NCBI GenBank assembly: GCA_016715405.1
Contig: JADKAE010000002.1
Span: 558,001-622,000 of the forward strand
DNA length: 64,000 nucleotides
Direction of reading: 5' to 3'
DNA from: Saprospiraceae bacterium
Lineage (GTDB): Bacteria > Bacteroidota > Bacteroidia > Chitinophagales > Saprospiraceae
This document shows, one piece after another, positions 9,062 through 18,323 of the stretch. The translations under genes and the position numbers were made by a program. Position 1 is the first letter of the stretch, and every line of letters starts with the position of its first letter. Below the pieces are notes generated by a model. The model did not search any database. It was not told the DNA's origin and worked only from the letters and a program-made list of their open reading frames with translations.

Positions 9062-10340
9062 ATGCCTGGTCAGGTCAAGATTATTACCATCACGCACAAA
9101 CATACCAACCTCAAACACATTGGGGAGTATGTGATCAAAGCCGCCGACGGCGCCGTGCTCAAGGAACGGCTGGAGGCGTTGAAGTTGCGTTTCGACCTGC
9201 CAGAGTTGCTCTACCTGGCCACCTGCAACCGCGTGATGTACCTGATGGTCACCCCGCAAACCCTCGATGATACTTTCGTGACTGCCTTTTTTCAGGAAGT
9301 CAACAGCGAACTGCCTGCCGATGTGCTGGCGCAACTCCCCGAAGTAGCCCAGGTACTGGTAGGACAAAGGCCGTAGAACACCTCTACGAGGTGGCTGCCT
9401 CGATGGATTCGCTTGTAGTAGGCGAGAGGCAGATACTGGGTCAATTGCGCGATGCTTACGACCAGTGCAAAGCCTGGGGACTTACCGGCGACGGCATCAG
9501 GTTGGTTATACAACACACCGTGGTAGCAGCCAAAGCCGTGTACGCCCAAACCCGTATCGGCGACAAACCCGTGTCGGTAGCTTCGCTGGCTATTCAACAG
9601 CTACTGAAATCGGGGTTGCCCACCGATGCCCGCATAATAATGATCGGCGCCGGGCAGACCAATATGCTCGTGGCTAAATTTTTGCACAAACACCACTTCC
9701 ACCACGTCACGGTTTTCAACCGCAGCCTTGATAAAGCGCAGGCGATTGCCGATATGCTCGGTGGCCGCGCACTGCCCTTCAACGCGCTCTCTTCTTACAC
9801 TGAAGGTTTCGATTGTATGATCGTATGCACCGGCGCCGCCGAGCCGATAATCACCGAATCGCTCTACGCCTCTTGGCTGCAGGGCGAGACCGACCCCACG
9901 ATGGTCATCGACCTGGCTATCCCCACAATGTAATGCATGGGGTAAGCTCGGCTTTCCCCATGCATTACATCGAAATAGAAGGCCTGCGCCACCTGGCACA
10001 CGATAACCTGGCTTTCCGCAAACGCGAGCTACACAAAGCCCGGATTCTGCTTTCAGAACATATCTCCGCTTTCCCCGCGCTATGGCGGCAACGGCAAATG
10101 GAACTGGCTATGCAAAGCATCCCCGCCGAAATTAAAGCCGTAAAAGACAAAGCCCTCAACGAAGTCTTTCGCAAAGAAATAGAAACCCTCGACTCCTCCG
10201 CCCGCGAACTCATGGAACGCATGCTGACTTATATGGAGAAAAAATGTATTGGTATTCCTATGAAGGCGGTGCGGGGAGGGCCAAGTGAATTAGAATACAG
10301 CCGCTATGAATCATCATGGTTGGCACTGCACACACGATAA
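9062..10340 (+). CDS. hemA: Glutamyl-tRNA reductase, two frameshifts
   Basis: Catalyses NADPH-dependent reduction of glutamyl-tRNA to glutamate-1-semialdehyde, the first step of C5 tetrapyrrole synthesis. The catalytic Cys is in LATCNR, followed by SLVVGERQILGQL and the Rossmann loop IMIGAGQTN. Three frames must be joined: an A3 run at 9366-9368 lacks one A (next frame reads GQKAVEHLYEVAAS) and a C4 run at 9921-9924 lacks one C (next frame reads DLAIPHNVMHGVSS). Rejoined length is about 425 residues, normal for the family. In an organism depending on this enzyme two real frameshifts are unlikely, so sequence errors are the better reading. Start is ATG 9062; the frame also allows TTG 9056. Confidence 0.92.
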
Positions 10341-10349
10341 ATCGCGTCT

Positions 10350-11948
10350 CTACAATCCCTCCCTCTCTCCCTCCCACACTCCCTCCCTCTCTTCACCCGC
10401 CCACCCCTCGCGGTCCAGGCTGCGAAAATGAATGGCCTCTGCCAGGTGTTCAATCTGAATATCGGGGCTGTCGGCCAGGTCGGCAATCGTGCGCGAAACC
10501 TTGAGGATGCGGTCGAAAGCGCGGGCCGACAACTTCAATTTTTCCATCGCCTTTTTTACCAGCATCAGTCCCGTCGGATTCACCTGGCATACCTCGCGCA
10601 CCATCTGCCCGGGCATCTGCGCATTGCAATGCAGGCTGGGATGCGCTTCAAAACGCGTTGCCTGCAATTGGCGGGCCCTGATCACGCGCTCGGCGATATC
10701 CCGGCTCGACTCTGAAGGGCGACTAAAACTCGACAATTCGTCATAGCTCACGGGGGTGACTTCCACGTGCAAGTCGATGCGGTCGAGCAGGGGCCCGATA
10801 TTTTGCTCAGGTATTTTTTTTACCACCCCGGCGCCGCATACGCAGTCTTTCTCGGGATGGTTGTAGTAGCCGCAGGGACAGGGATTCATCGAGGCGATCA
10901 GGGTGAAGCCCGCCGGGTAATCCACTGTGGTTTTTGCCCTTGAGATCGTCACGCGGCGTTCTTCCATGGGCTGTCGCAGTACTTCGAGGGCGCCGCGTTT
11001 AAATTCGGGTAGCTCGTCGAGGAATAATACGCCGTTGTGCGACAGGGATATTTCGCCGGGATGCGGGTTGGTGCCGCCGCCTACCAGCGCCACGTCGCTG
11101 ATCGTGTGGTGCGGCGCCCGGAATGGCCTTGTCGTGATAAGGGAAGTATTGGCGGGCAGTATACCCGCAACCGAATGAATTTTAGTGGTTTCGAGGGCTT
11201 CGTGTAGTGAAAGCGGCGGCAGGATGGTGGGCAGTCGACGCGCCAGCATCGTTTTGCCGGCGCCGGGAGGGCCGATTAGTATTACGTTGTGTCCGCCGGC
11301 AGCAGCGATCTCCAGGGCGCGCTTGATATTTTCCTGTCCTTTTACATCCGAAAAATCGACGTCATAGCAATTTTGGCTATTGATAAACTCGTCGCGCGCA
11401 TCCACAAAAACCGGCTCCAGTTTAGTGGCGCCGCTGAGGAATTTCACGGCTTCTTTCAGGTTATCGACGCCGTACACTTCCAGGTTGCTCACGATAGCCG
11501 CCTCGCGGGCATTCTGCCGGGGCAGGATGAGTCCTTTGAAATTCTCCTTGCGGGCCTGGATAGCGATGGGCAAGGCGCCTTTGATGGGCCGGAGGCTGCC
11601 GTCGAGCGATAGCTCTCCGAGGACGACGTAGCGGTCCAGCTCGGGCAAATCTACCTGGTTGGTGGCGCTTATGTAAGCCAGCGCTATTGGCAGGTCGTAG
11701 GCTGCGCCTTCTTTGCGCAGGTCGGCAGGCGCCAGGTTGACGACCGTCTTGAGCCGGTACATGAGGTAGCCCGACGTCTTTAGCGCCGCCTCTACGCGCT
11801 GGAAGCCTTCTTTCATGGCGTTATCGGGCAGGCCCACCAGAAAATAAAACTGCCCGGTAAGTATGGGCGTGCCGCCGGCATGTACTTCTACGGCAATTGT
11901 GCGGGCATCTACTCCGTGTACCGCACTGGCAAACGTTTTCACTAGCAT
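10350..11948 (-). CDS. comM: YifB/ComM-type Mg-chelatase-like AAA+ protein
   Basis: A 532-residue protein of the YifB/ComM family, hexameric helicases helping branch migration during natural transformation. The N-terminal domain (about 1-160) is Lon-protease-like (ChlI). The AAA+ domain has Walker A GPPGAGKTMLARRLP and Walker B LFLDELPEF. Cysteines in CPCGYYNHPEKDCVCG are typical of the family, and a C-terminal Mg_chelatase_C domain ends near IHFRSLDREGWAG. The last about 14 residues (EEREGVWEGEREGL) are encoded by the purine octamer repeat at 10350-10400 and are probably not part of the conserved fold. It is convergent with hemA. Confidence 0.92.
   Translation of the reverse strand: MLVKTFASAVHGVDARTIAVEVHAGGTPILTGQFYFLVGLPDNAMKEGFQRVEAALKTSGYLMYRLKTVVNLAPADLRKEGAAYDLPIALAYISATNQVDLPELDRYVVLGELSLDGSLRPIKGALPIAIQARKENFKGLILPRQNAREAAIVSNLEVYGVDNLKEAVKFLSGATKLEPVFVDARDEFINSQNCYDVDFSDVKGQENIKRALEIAAAGGHNVILIGPPGAGKTMLARRLPTILPPLSLHEALETTKIHSVAGILPANTSLITTRPFRAPHHTISDVALVGGGTNPHPGEISLSHNGVLFLDELPEFKRGALEVLRQPMEERRVTISRAKTTVDYPAGFTLIASMNPCPCGYYNHPEKDCVCGAGVVKKIPEQNIGPLLDRIDLHVEVTPVSYDELSSFSRPSESSRDIAERVIRARQLQATRFEAHPSLHCNAQMPGQMVREVCQVNPTGLMLVKKAMEKLKLSARAFDRILKVSRTIADLADSPDIQIEHLAEAIHFRSLDREGWAGEEREGVWEGEREGL
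10358..10400. repeat. CCCTCTCT-type octamer repeat overlapping the 3' end of comM
   Basis: Degenerate 8 bp units (ccctccct, ctctccct) at the convergent junction of hemA and comM; read on the minus strand they encode the Glu/Gly/Arg tail of ComM. Just before it (10334-10353) lies cgataaatcgcgtctctac, half of the GTAGAGACG palindrome family seen at 47532. Confidence 0.7.
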
Positions 11949-12279
11949 ATTGGGAGTTATTTGGTTTTAATATTTTGGTTGAAAAATTAGGTTATCCGCT
12001 CCAATTGCACGGGGTAATGGGGCATTTTTTTTGAGACTATTAGACTTTCAGACTAATGTTGTCAACTTTAGGAAACACTCAAGCGATTTTTTTACCACGG
12101 AGTTTCACGGAGTTCACACGGAGTTCCACTGAGCTAGATTTTGACTCCGTGTAACTCTGTGTAAACTCCGTGAAACTCCGTGGTTAAATAATCGGCTTAC
12201 GTTGACGGCATTAGTCCTACAGTCCAACAGTCTTTCCCACATTTGATTGTTACCTTTGCCTCCGCAAATCTTACTACGT
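11949..12279. repeat. Intergenic region holding a long nested inverted repeat
   Basis: Between the divergent comM and kynU. The inner arms are at 12094-12125 (accacggagtttcacggagt...) and 12153-12184, 32 bp each with two mismatches. Both are built from the unit cacggagtt. Outer, looser arms at 12034-12065 (gactattagactttcagact...) and 12201-12236 also pair. The whole could fold into one hairpin of about 200 bases. Confidence 0.85.
12251..12258 (+). promoter_or_regulatory. Bacteroidota -7 box TACCTTTG for kynU
   Basis: A perfect box 21 bp before the ATG at 12280. It rules out the longer start at 12247. Confidence 0.6.
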
Positions 12280-13557
12280 ATGCACTACGAACCCACGCTG
12301 GCCTTTGCTTTGGCCATGGACGAAGCCGACGAGCTTAGCCACTTCCGGCAGCGCTTTTACTTCCCGCGTCATGAGGGGAAAGACGTCCTGTATTTTTGTG
12401 GCAACTCGCTGGGCTTGCAGCCCGAAGGTGTTATGGCCGCGCTTACCCGCGAAGTGCAGCACTGGCGCGAACATGGCGTAGAGGGGCACTTCAGGGGAGA
12501 AATGCCCTGGATGGACTACCACAAATTTCTCTTGCCCCAGACCGCCCATATTGCCGGCGCACAGGAACAAGAGGTGGTAGTGATGAACACCCTCACCACC
12601 AACCTGCACCTCATGATGGTGAGTTTTTACCGCCCCAACCGCGACCGTTTTAAGATTATCATGGAAGCGGGGGCCTTCCCTTCCGATCAATACGCCGTAG
12701 AAAGCCAGGTGCGCTGGCACGGCTTTACACCCGAAGAGGCTATCGTAGAAGTAGCTCCACGCCCCGGCGAAGATACCCTGCGCACCGAAGACATATTAGC
12801 AGCCATAGCCACTCACGGCCCGCAGACAGCCCTGGTGATGTTTGGCGGAGTAAACTACTACACCGGCCAGTGGTATGATATGGCCGCAATTACCGAGGCC
12901 GGCCACCGCGCCGGCGCCATGGTGGGTTTCGACCTGGCGCATGCTGCCGGCAATGTGCCCCTGCAACTACACGACTGGAATGCAGATTTTGCCGTATGGT
13001 GTAGCTACAAATACCTCAATTCGGGGCCGGGCGGTCCCAGCGGCGTTTTTGTACACGAACGCCACGGCGCAAACCCCCAATTGCCGCGTTTTGCCGGCTG
13101 GTGGGGCCACGACGAGGCGCGCCGCTTTCTGATGGAAAAGGGATTTCACCCCATGGCCGGCGCGGCAGGCTGGCAACTCAGCAACGCCCAGATATTCAGC
13201 TTCGCCGCCCACAAGGTGAGCCTCGATATCTTTGCCGAAGCCACCATGCCTGCCCTGCGCGCCAAAAGCATTCGCCTCACCGGCTATCTGGAGTATCTCA
13301 TTCAGCAACTCCATGCGGAAGGGCATCATTTTAAAATAATCACCCCCGCCGAACCCGCAGAAAGAGGTTGCCAGTTATCGATACTAACCGGCCCCCACGG
13401 TCGCGAATTGTTCAATTACCTTTCACACAACGGCGTGATATGCGACTGGCGCGAACCCAATGTGATACGCCTGGCGCCCACGCCGCTATACAATTCCTAT
13501 CGCGACGTATACGAGTTGAGCGTATTGCTGCGCAAAAGCCCTAACTTCGTACCATGA
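12280..13557 (+). CDS. kynU: Kynureninase
   Basis: PLP-dependent enzyme that cleaves kynurenine to anthranilate and alanine, or 3-hydroxykynurenine to 3-hydroxyanthranilate, in tryptophan breakdown (EC 3.7.1.3). At 425 residues it has normal length. Recognised blocks are FCGNSLGLQP near the start, GFDLAHAAGN, the PLP lysine in SYKYLNSGPGG, and RFAGWWGHDEARRF, all standard for kynureninases. Its stop overlaps the start of the next gene by 4 bp (ATGA at 13554), so the two are cotranslated. No other kynurenine-pathway gene is in the window. Confidence 0.95.
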   Translation: MHYEPTLAFALAMDEADELSHFRQRFYFPRHEGKDVLYFCGNSLGLQPEGVMAALTREVQHWREHGVEGHFRGEMPWMDYHKFLLPQTAHIAGAQEQEVVVMNTLTTNLHLMMVSFYRPNRDRFKIIMEAGAFPSDQYAVESQVRWHGFTPEEAIVEVAPRPGEDTLRTEDILAAIATHGPQTALVMFGGVNYYTGQWYDMAAITEAGHRAGAMVGFDLAHAAGNVPLQLHDWNADFAVWCSYKYLNSGPGGPSGVFVHERHGANPQLPRFAGWWGHDEARRFLMEKGFHPMAGAAGWQLSNAQIFSFAAHKVSLDIFAEATMPALRAKSIRLTGYLEYLIQQLHAEGHHFKIITPAEPAERGCQLSILTGPHGRELFNYLSHNGVICDWREPNVIRLAPTPLYNSYRDVYELSVLLRKSPNFVP

Positions 13558-15687
13558 TCAGGTACCAAAAAGATACCGATAATATCGTCACGCTCATCAT
13601 GGATATGAGCGAGCGCGGCGCCAATGTAATCAACCACGAGATCGGCGACGTTTTTGTGCCGGTCATAGCCCATCTCAAACACGAAAAGTCGCGCGGGGCA
13701 CTGCGGGGCGTCATTCTCACCTCGGCAAAAAAATCGTTTCTCGCCGGCGGCGATCTCGAATACTTGTACAGGGCGGAAGAGGCGGAAGAAATATTTCGCT
13801 TTTGCGAAAAAATGAAAAAATTTCTGCGCGACCTCGAAAGTCCCGGCGTGCCCGTAGTAGCTGCCCTCAATGGCGATGCGCTTGGCGCCGGCTTCGAAGT
13901 AGCGCTGGCTTGTCATCATCGCATTATCATTGACAATCCGGGTATAAGCGTGGGTTTGCCCGAAGTGCAAATCGGGTTGATGCCAGGCGCGGGCGGCAGT
14001 ATACGGCTCATGTGGCTGCTGGGTATCGAAAAAGCCTATCCCGTGCTCTCGGGGGGCTTGCGCTACAATCCGCAGGAGGCATTGCGCGCCGGCATTATTG
14101 ATGAGCTGGCTACCAGCCGCAAAGACATGCTCGAAAAGGCCAAAGCCTGGCTGATGAAAACCCACGAAGGCCGCCGCCCTTGGGACCGCGAGGGCCATAC
14201 CATTCCCGGAGGATCGGCCCGCGACCCGCATGTGGCCGCCTGGTTTCGGCAGCACAGCGCCGAACAAGCCGCTGTAAGCCCCTACAACCCCGCCAAACAG
14301 GCCATCCTGAGTGTATTATACGAAGGCTCAAAAGTAGATTTCGACACGGCTTGCCGTATTGAAAGCCGCTACTATACCGGTTTGCTGCGCAGTCGCTCGT
14401 GCAAAAACATGATCAAAGCCTTTTGGTTTGACTACAACAGCATCCGCGCGGGCATCAACAGGCCGAAAGGATTTGGTCGTTTTCGTCCGCGAAAGGTGGG
14501 GATTATCGGCGCCGGTCAAATGGGCTCGGGCATTGCGCTGGCCTGCCTCACCAACGGGCTGGAGGTGGTCATCAAAGACATCTCGCGACTCGTGGCCGAA
14601 CGCGGGCGCGACTACGTGCGCAACTATCTCAACCTGCAGGTGGCGCAAGGTATTTTCTCTGCAGCTGAACGCGATACCATGTTACAACGCGTAAAAACCA
14701 CCGACGACCCCCACGATTTTTCTACCTGCGACCTGGTTATCGAGGCCGTTTTTGAAAACCAAATGGTAAAGCAAAAGGTGACCAAAGAAGCCGAAATACA
14801 CCTGGATGAATATTCGATTTTCGGCACCAATACTATTTCTATACCCATCTCCAAATTGGCCGCCGCTTCCGTCAGGCCCGCGCATTATATCGGCTTGCAC
14901 TTTTTTCATCCCGCAGAAGACGTACCCCTGGTAGAAATCGTGCGCGGCGCCAAGACATCGGATGAAACCGTAGCCCGCGCTTTCGACTTTGTAGCCTCCA
15001 TCGGCAAAATTCCGATAGTAGTAAAAGACGATTGGGGTTTTTATGTAGCCCGCGTACAAAACACGTATCTGCTCGAAGGCGTCACGATGCTCAAAGAAGG
15101 GTATCCGCCGGCGCTCATCGAACACCTGGGCAGGCAGGCCGGCATGCCAAAAGGCGCCCTGGCCTTGGCCGACGACCTTGGCCTGGCACTCGTGTTGCAC
15201 TACGAACGCCAGGCCGCCGAACACTACGGCGCCAGGTATATTCAACATCCGGCCGTGCCCGTTCTGGAGATGATGCTCAACGAGCTCCAACGACCCGGCC
15301 GAGATCAAAAAAGCCGGCTTTTATGAATACGAAGAAAACGGCGCCCGCAGGTTGTGGGAAGAGCTCAGCACCCATTTCCCTTCTCATCAGCCTCCCTCCA
15401 ATAACGAAGAACTCGTGGAGCGGTTTCTTTTCGCCCAGGTTATAGAAGCCGTTTGGTGTATGCAGGAGCACGTAATTCATACGATCCCGGGCGCCAACCT
15501 GGGCAGCATTTACGGCTGGGGCTTCCCAGCTACCAGCGGCGGCGTTATCCAGTTTATCGCCGATTACGGCGCCACTCGCTTCCTGGAGCGCTGCAAATTA
15601 TTTGAACAACGCTACGGCCCACGCTTCAAAGCCCCCAAGCTACTCGGGGAATTGGCCTTGGGGAATTACGAATTACGAATTACGTAA
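13554..15687 (+). CDS. Enoyl-CoA hydratase / 3-hydroxyacyl-CoA dehydrogenase fusion (FadJ type), frameshifted near the C-terminus
   Basis: The alpha subunit type of fatty-acid beta-oxidation: hydration of enoyl-CoA, then NAD-dependent oxidation. The crotonase domain (about 1-200) has GDALGAGFEVALACHH and GLPEVQIGLMPGAGG. The dehydrogenase starts near residue 315 with GIIGAGQMGSGIAL, then HYIGLHFFHPAE and the C-terminal domain. The first frame stops at 15326. In the next frame the protein continues ELNDPAEIKKAGFYEYEENG... to GSIYGWGFPATSGG, the usual family end, if one C of the pair at 15287-15288 is surplus. Rejoined length is about 710 residues. The last residues (GNYELRIT) come from the aattacg heptamer repeat. 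Translation is coupled to kynU. Confidence 0.9.
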
Positions 15688-15881
15688 TTACGAATAATTT
15701 TCAATTATCTAATTATCAATTAGTTAATAAATAAAAAACTCGTCATTCGTCATTCGTCATTCGTCATTCGTCATTCGTCATTCGTCATTCGTCATTCATC
15801 ATTTGTCATTCGTCATTCGTCATTCGTCATTCGTCATTCGTCATTCGTCATTCGTCATTCGTCATTCGTCATTCGTCATTC
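15661..15881. repeat. Heptamer arrays AATTACG and GTCATTC
   Basis: Four or five units of aattacg run from 15663 to 15696 and include the end of the fadJ-like gene, then an AT-rich spacer, then about 20 tandem copies of the 7 bp unit gtcattc from 15741 to 15881 with only three variant bases. Between here and the cytochrome gene end (15950) there is no other feature. The open frame running through it encodes only a repetitive peptide. Confidence 0.95.
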
Positions 15882-15949
15882 CAAAGGCGCTCCCCGGCCG
15901 TCACCACCCAGGTCAGTTCCTTGCCGTCACCTCCCCGAGATTCCCCGTC

Positions 15950-17872
15950 TCAATACGCCACCACCTTCCTCACTACCTTCCCGCGATTCGTGTCAATCTG
16001 CAGCAAAAACACTCCTTTGCCCGGCAGTCGCAGCGGATTCGAGGGATTGGGGTGATGGGCGAGCCTATGGCCGTCGGCGCTAAAAACCGTGACGGCCTGC
16101 AACTGGGCGCCCCATACATCAATAGCGCATAGGCCGTTATTCGTGGGATTGGGCGTAATGCGCACCCGGATATTGGCGGTGGGGTTTTGCACATCCACGG
16201 TGCCGTCTACGAAGTAGTCTTCAACGGCTGTACTACCCACCATCACCGGCGACTTGTCGGCGCTGTTGAACATGGCGCGGAAGGTCTCGATTTCGGGGGT
16301 GCTGGCGTCGAAAAGCTCGGCCATCCAGCGGGGCGGCAGCGACTGGTAGTATACCGCAGCATATGCCGAGATATTGCCCTGGTAACCTTCGATGCCGATG
16401 CGGTAGTGCACCACGTCGGCGCCGCTGCCTTCTATGCCGTTCTGGCGGTTGAAGTCGGGGTCGTCGAGAGCCGGGCCTTCGATGCGGGTGGTGTCGTATA
16501 CCGGGTGCGAAACGCTGAAACCGGCGGGCGGCAGGCGGTTGTCTTTAATGGTGCTATAGGCCCTTTCGAGGATGGAGGTAAACTGCCCGTTGACATCGGC
16601 GGGCACGATCTCGTAAATCTGCGCCTGGTCGGGGCGGTTGATGAGCTGGTAGTGCGGCTCCACGCCGTATTCCTGGCCTTCTACTTCGAAATCGGGGCGC
16701 AGGCGGCCCGACTGGAACAGGGTGTCGCCGGCTTCGTTGACTACCGTAAATGCTACGAAAGCCCGCCTGCTGGGATAACCCGAGGGGAATTTATGTCCGG
16801 CTTTGTTGACCAGTTTCAATGCAAAGGTGACGGAGTCGGCGGTTTCTTCTTCGACTTCCATGCTGATCTGCAGGGTTCTCTCTTGCAACATAGACAGCGT
16901 GGAGGCAATGGTGGCGTCAAAATGCTCGGCGTCGGCGTCGATGCCCAGGGTCTGGCGGTGGTCTTTCATGAGCTTGAGCATCATGGTGTTGGCGCCTACC
17001 AGTTCATGCAAGCCGTAAGGCGAGCGGGGGTCGAGGAACAGGTAGTTGGAGGAGATGATTACGGGGTCTTTGATGCGGGGCATGTGGCAGCCCTGGCAGC
17101 TCACGCCCTGCTCAGGATACGACGAGTTGAGCCATTCGTGGTAGGTGGCCTGCTCTACATAAGAAGTACCGAGCGAATTCCCCTCGTAGTCAAACGGATG
17201 GGTGACCAGCGTATGGCAAGGCGCGCAGATACCCGCGTCGTTGATGTGGTCGCGGTAGAGGGGTTTGAAGCCCACGAATTCTTCCATGGGGGCGCCAAAG
17301 GGCCCAGGATAGGGGCCGAACACTACGCGGGTGGTATCGAAATAGATCTCTCCCGAGAAAGTAGTACCCAGATTTAGATCGCTGATTTTGTGGCAAGTAG
17401 CGCAGTTTACTCCGTCGATGCCGATGGAGTCTTGCAGCATATCTTCGATGAGGTAGGGGCCCAGTCCGCGGAGAAAGGCGGTGTAATGGCCGTTGGGTGC
17501 GTGGCAGGTAACACATTTCTCCTGAATGGCAGTGCTGTGCTGGGGGTAGAGAAGGATTTCGTGGCTTACTTTAGCGCGCCAGAAGGGGTCTTTGGCGCTG
17601 TTGGCCATCATCGTAGCGCGCCAGTCGTCGTACATATTGACGTCGTTGCCGGCCAGGTCTATCATGGCGTAGCCGTTGGGGTCGAGCCCGTGGCAGCCTT
17701 TGCAGGCCGCCGAAGTAGGGAAGATGACGGTGGAGTCGATGGGCAGCAGGTTGGTATTGAAAGCTGCGATTTCTTCTTTTGTGTGAAATCGCTTTGGGCC
17801 CGATTCGGGCCAACTGCCGGCGATGTAGATCGTACCTAATATGAGCGCGCCGAAGAAGAGGTGTTTGGACAT
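15950..17872 (-). CDS. Pentahaem cytochrome c with type IX secretion C-terminal domain
   Basis: A 640-residue protein with an N-terminal signal segment (MSKHLFFGALILGTIYIAG). Five CxxCH haem-binding motifs occur in the first 290 residues: CKGCH, CVTCH, CATCH, CAPCH and CQGCH, an arrangement like cytochrome c-554-type multihaem proteins. A beta-rich region follows (GHKFPSGYPSRRAF). The last about 75 residues (VRITPNPTNNG ... GKVVRKVVAY) match the Por-secretion-system sorting domain, which directs export by the type IX system. So an electron-carrying protein is predicted outside the outer membrane or on the cell surface. Electron partners are not in the window. Nothing else in the region belongs to respiration. 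Confidence 0.9.
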   Translation of the reverse strand: MSKHLFFGALILGTIYIAGSWPESGPKRFHTKEEIAAFNTNLLPIDSTVIFPTSAACKGCHGLDPNGYAMIDLAGNDVNMYDDWRATMMANSAKDPFWRAKVSHEILLYPQHSTAIQEKCVTCHAPNGHYTAFLRGLGPYLIEDMLQDSIGIDGVNCATCHKISDLNLGTTFSGEIYFDTTRVVFGPYPGPFGAPMEEFVGFKPLYRDHINDAGICAPCHTLVTHPFDYEGNSLGTSYVEQATYHEWLNSSYPEQGVSCQGCHMPRIKDPVIISSNYLFLDPRSPYGLHELVGANTMMLKLMKDHRQTLGIDADAEHFDATIASTLSMLQERTLQISMEVEEETADSVTFALKLVNKAGHKFPSGYPSRRAFVAFTVVNEAGDTLFQSGRLRPDFEVEGQEYGVEPHYQLINRPDQAQIYEIVPADVNGQFTSILERAYSTIKDNRLPPAGFSVSHPVYDTTRIEGPALDDPDFNRQNGIEGSGADVVHYRIGIEGYQGNISAYAAVYYQSLPPRWMAELFDASTPEIETFRAMFNSADKSPVMVGSTAVEDYFVDGTVDVQNPTANIRVRITPNPTNNGLCAIDVWGAQLQAVTVFSADGHRLAHHPNPSNPLRLPGKGVFLLQIDTNRGKVVRKVVAY

Positions 17873-18323
17873 GTCAGTTTCTTTTCAAGTTTCAGTGTTC
17901 AAGGCTGCATATCACGCTTTTTCCCTGACATTTTGATATATTGTAGGAACCCTGCCCGGTATTTTTGTTACTTTTTTCATCGCCAAAAAAGTAACCAAAA
18001 AGGCTAGGCAAATTTAATTGCTCCGCTAAATTTGCCGCCCTCCCGCGCCTGGATTACGTGATGCTGGCACTACGGTGTAAAAATTGCAAATTCCAGCCAG
18101 AAAGGGTGATTCCTGCTGATTATTTTGTGGGTAAAGTCGGGGAGATTGCGGAGTGCCTCCCGCGCAAAGTCGCACAGTCCCAAAGTCGCCATTTCGGCTC
18201 CGCTCTCTTGGATGCTCGTTTCGACTCCGCTCAACGACCGGGCCAGGATCGTAAAGTCGTAAAGTCGCAAAGATCGCCCCCTCGCCAAGTCACCCCCTCT
18301 CTCACTCTCCCCCTCCCACACTC
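17873..18323. repeat. 450 bp gene-free region with hairpins and octamer repeats
   Basis: Holds an imperfect hairpin ttttgttacttttttc / aaaaaagtaaccaaaa (17956-17999), a perfect one ggcaaattta / taaatttgcc (18007-18036), then gcaaagtc and gtaaagtc octamers (18168-18275) and a block tcgtttcgactccgctcaacgac related to one at 24594-24612. A pyrimidine octamer block (18294-18330) ends it. No believable gene is present; the plus-strand frame from 18058 is repeat-derived. Confidence 0.7.

Noticed and set aside
15741..15881. Possible CRISPR array
   Set aside because: Units are 7 bp and directly adjacent, with no spacers of unique sequence and no cas genes nearby.
15803..16132. Open frame coding repeated SFVIRHS peptide
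   Set aside because: It is only the heptamer array read in frame (7 bp units give a 21 bp, 7-residue period) and it runs into the antisense of the cytochrome gene.
16187..17377. 396-residue plus-strand frame opposite the cytochrome gene
   Set aside because: It lies fully antisense to a gene with clear haem and sorting motifs and has no recognisable domain; it is a shadow caused by codon bias.
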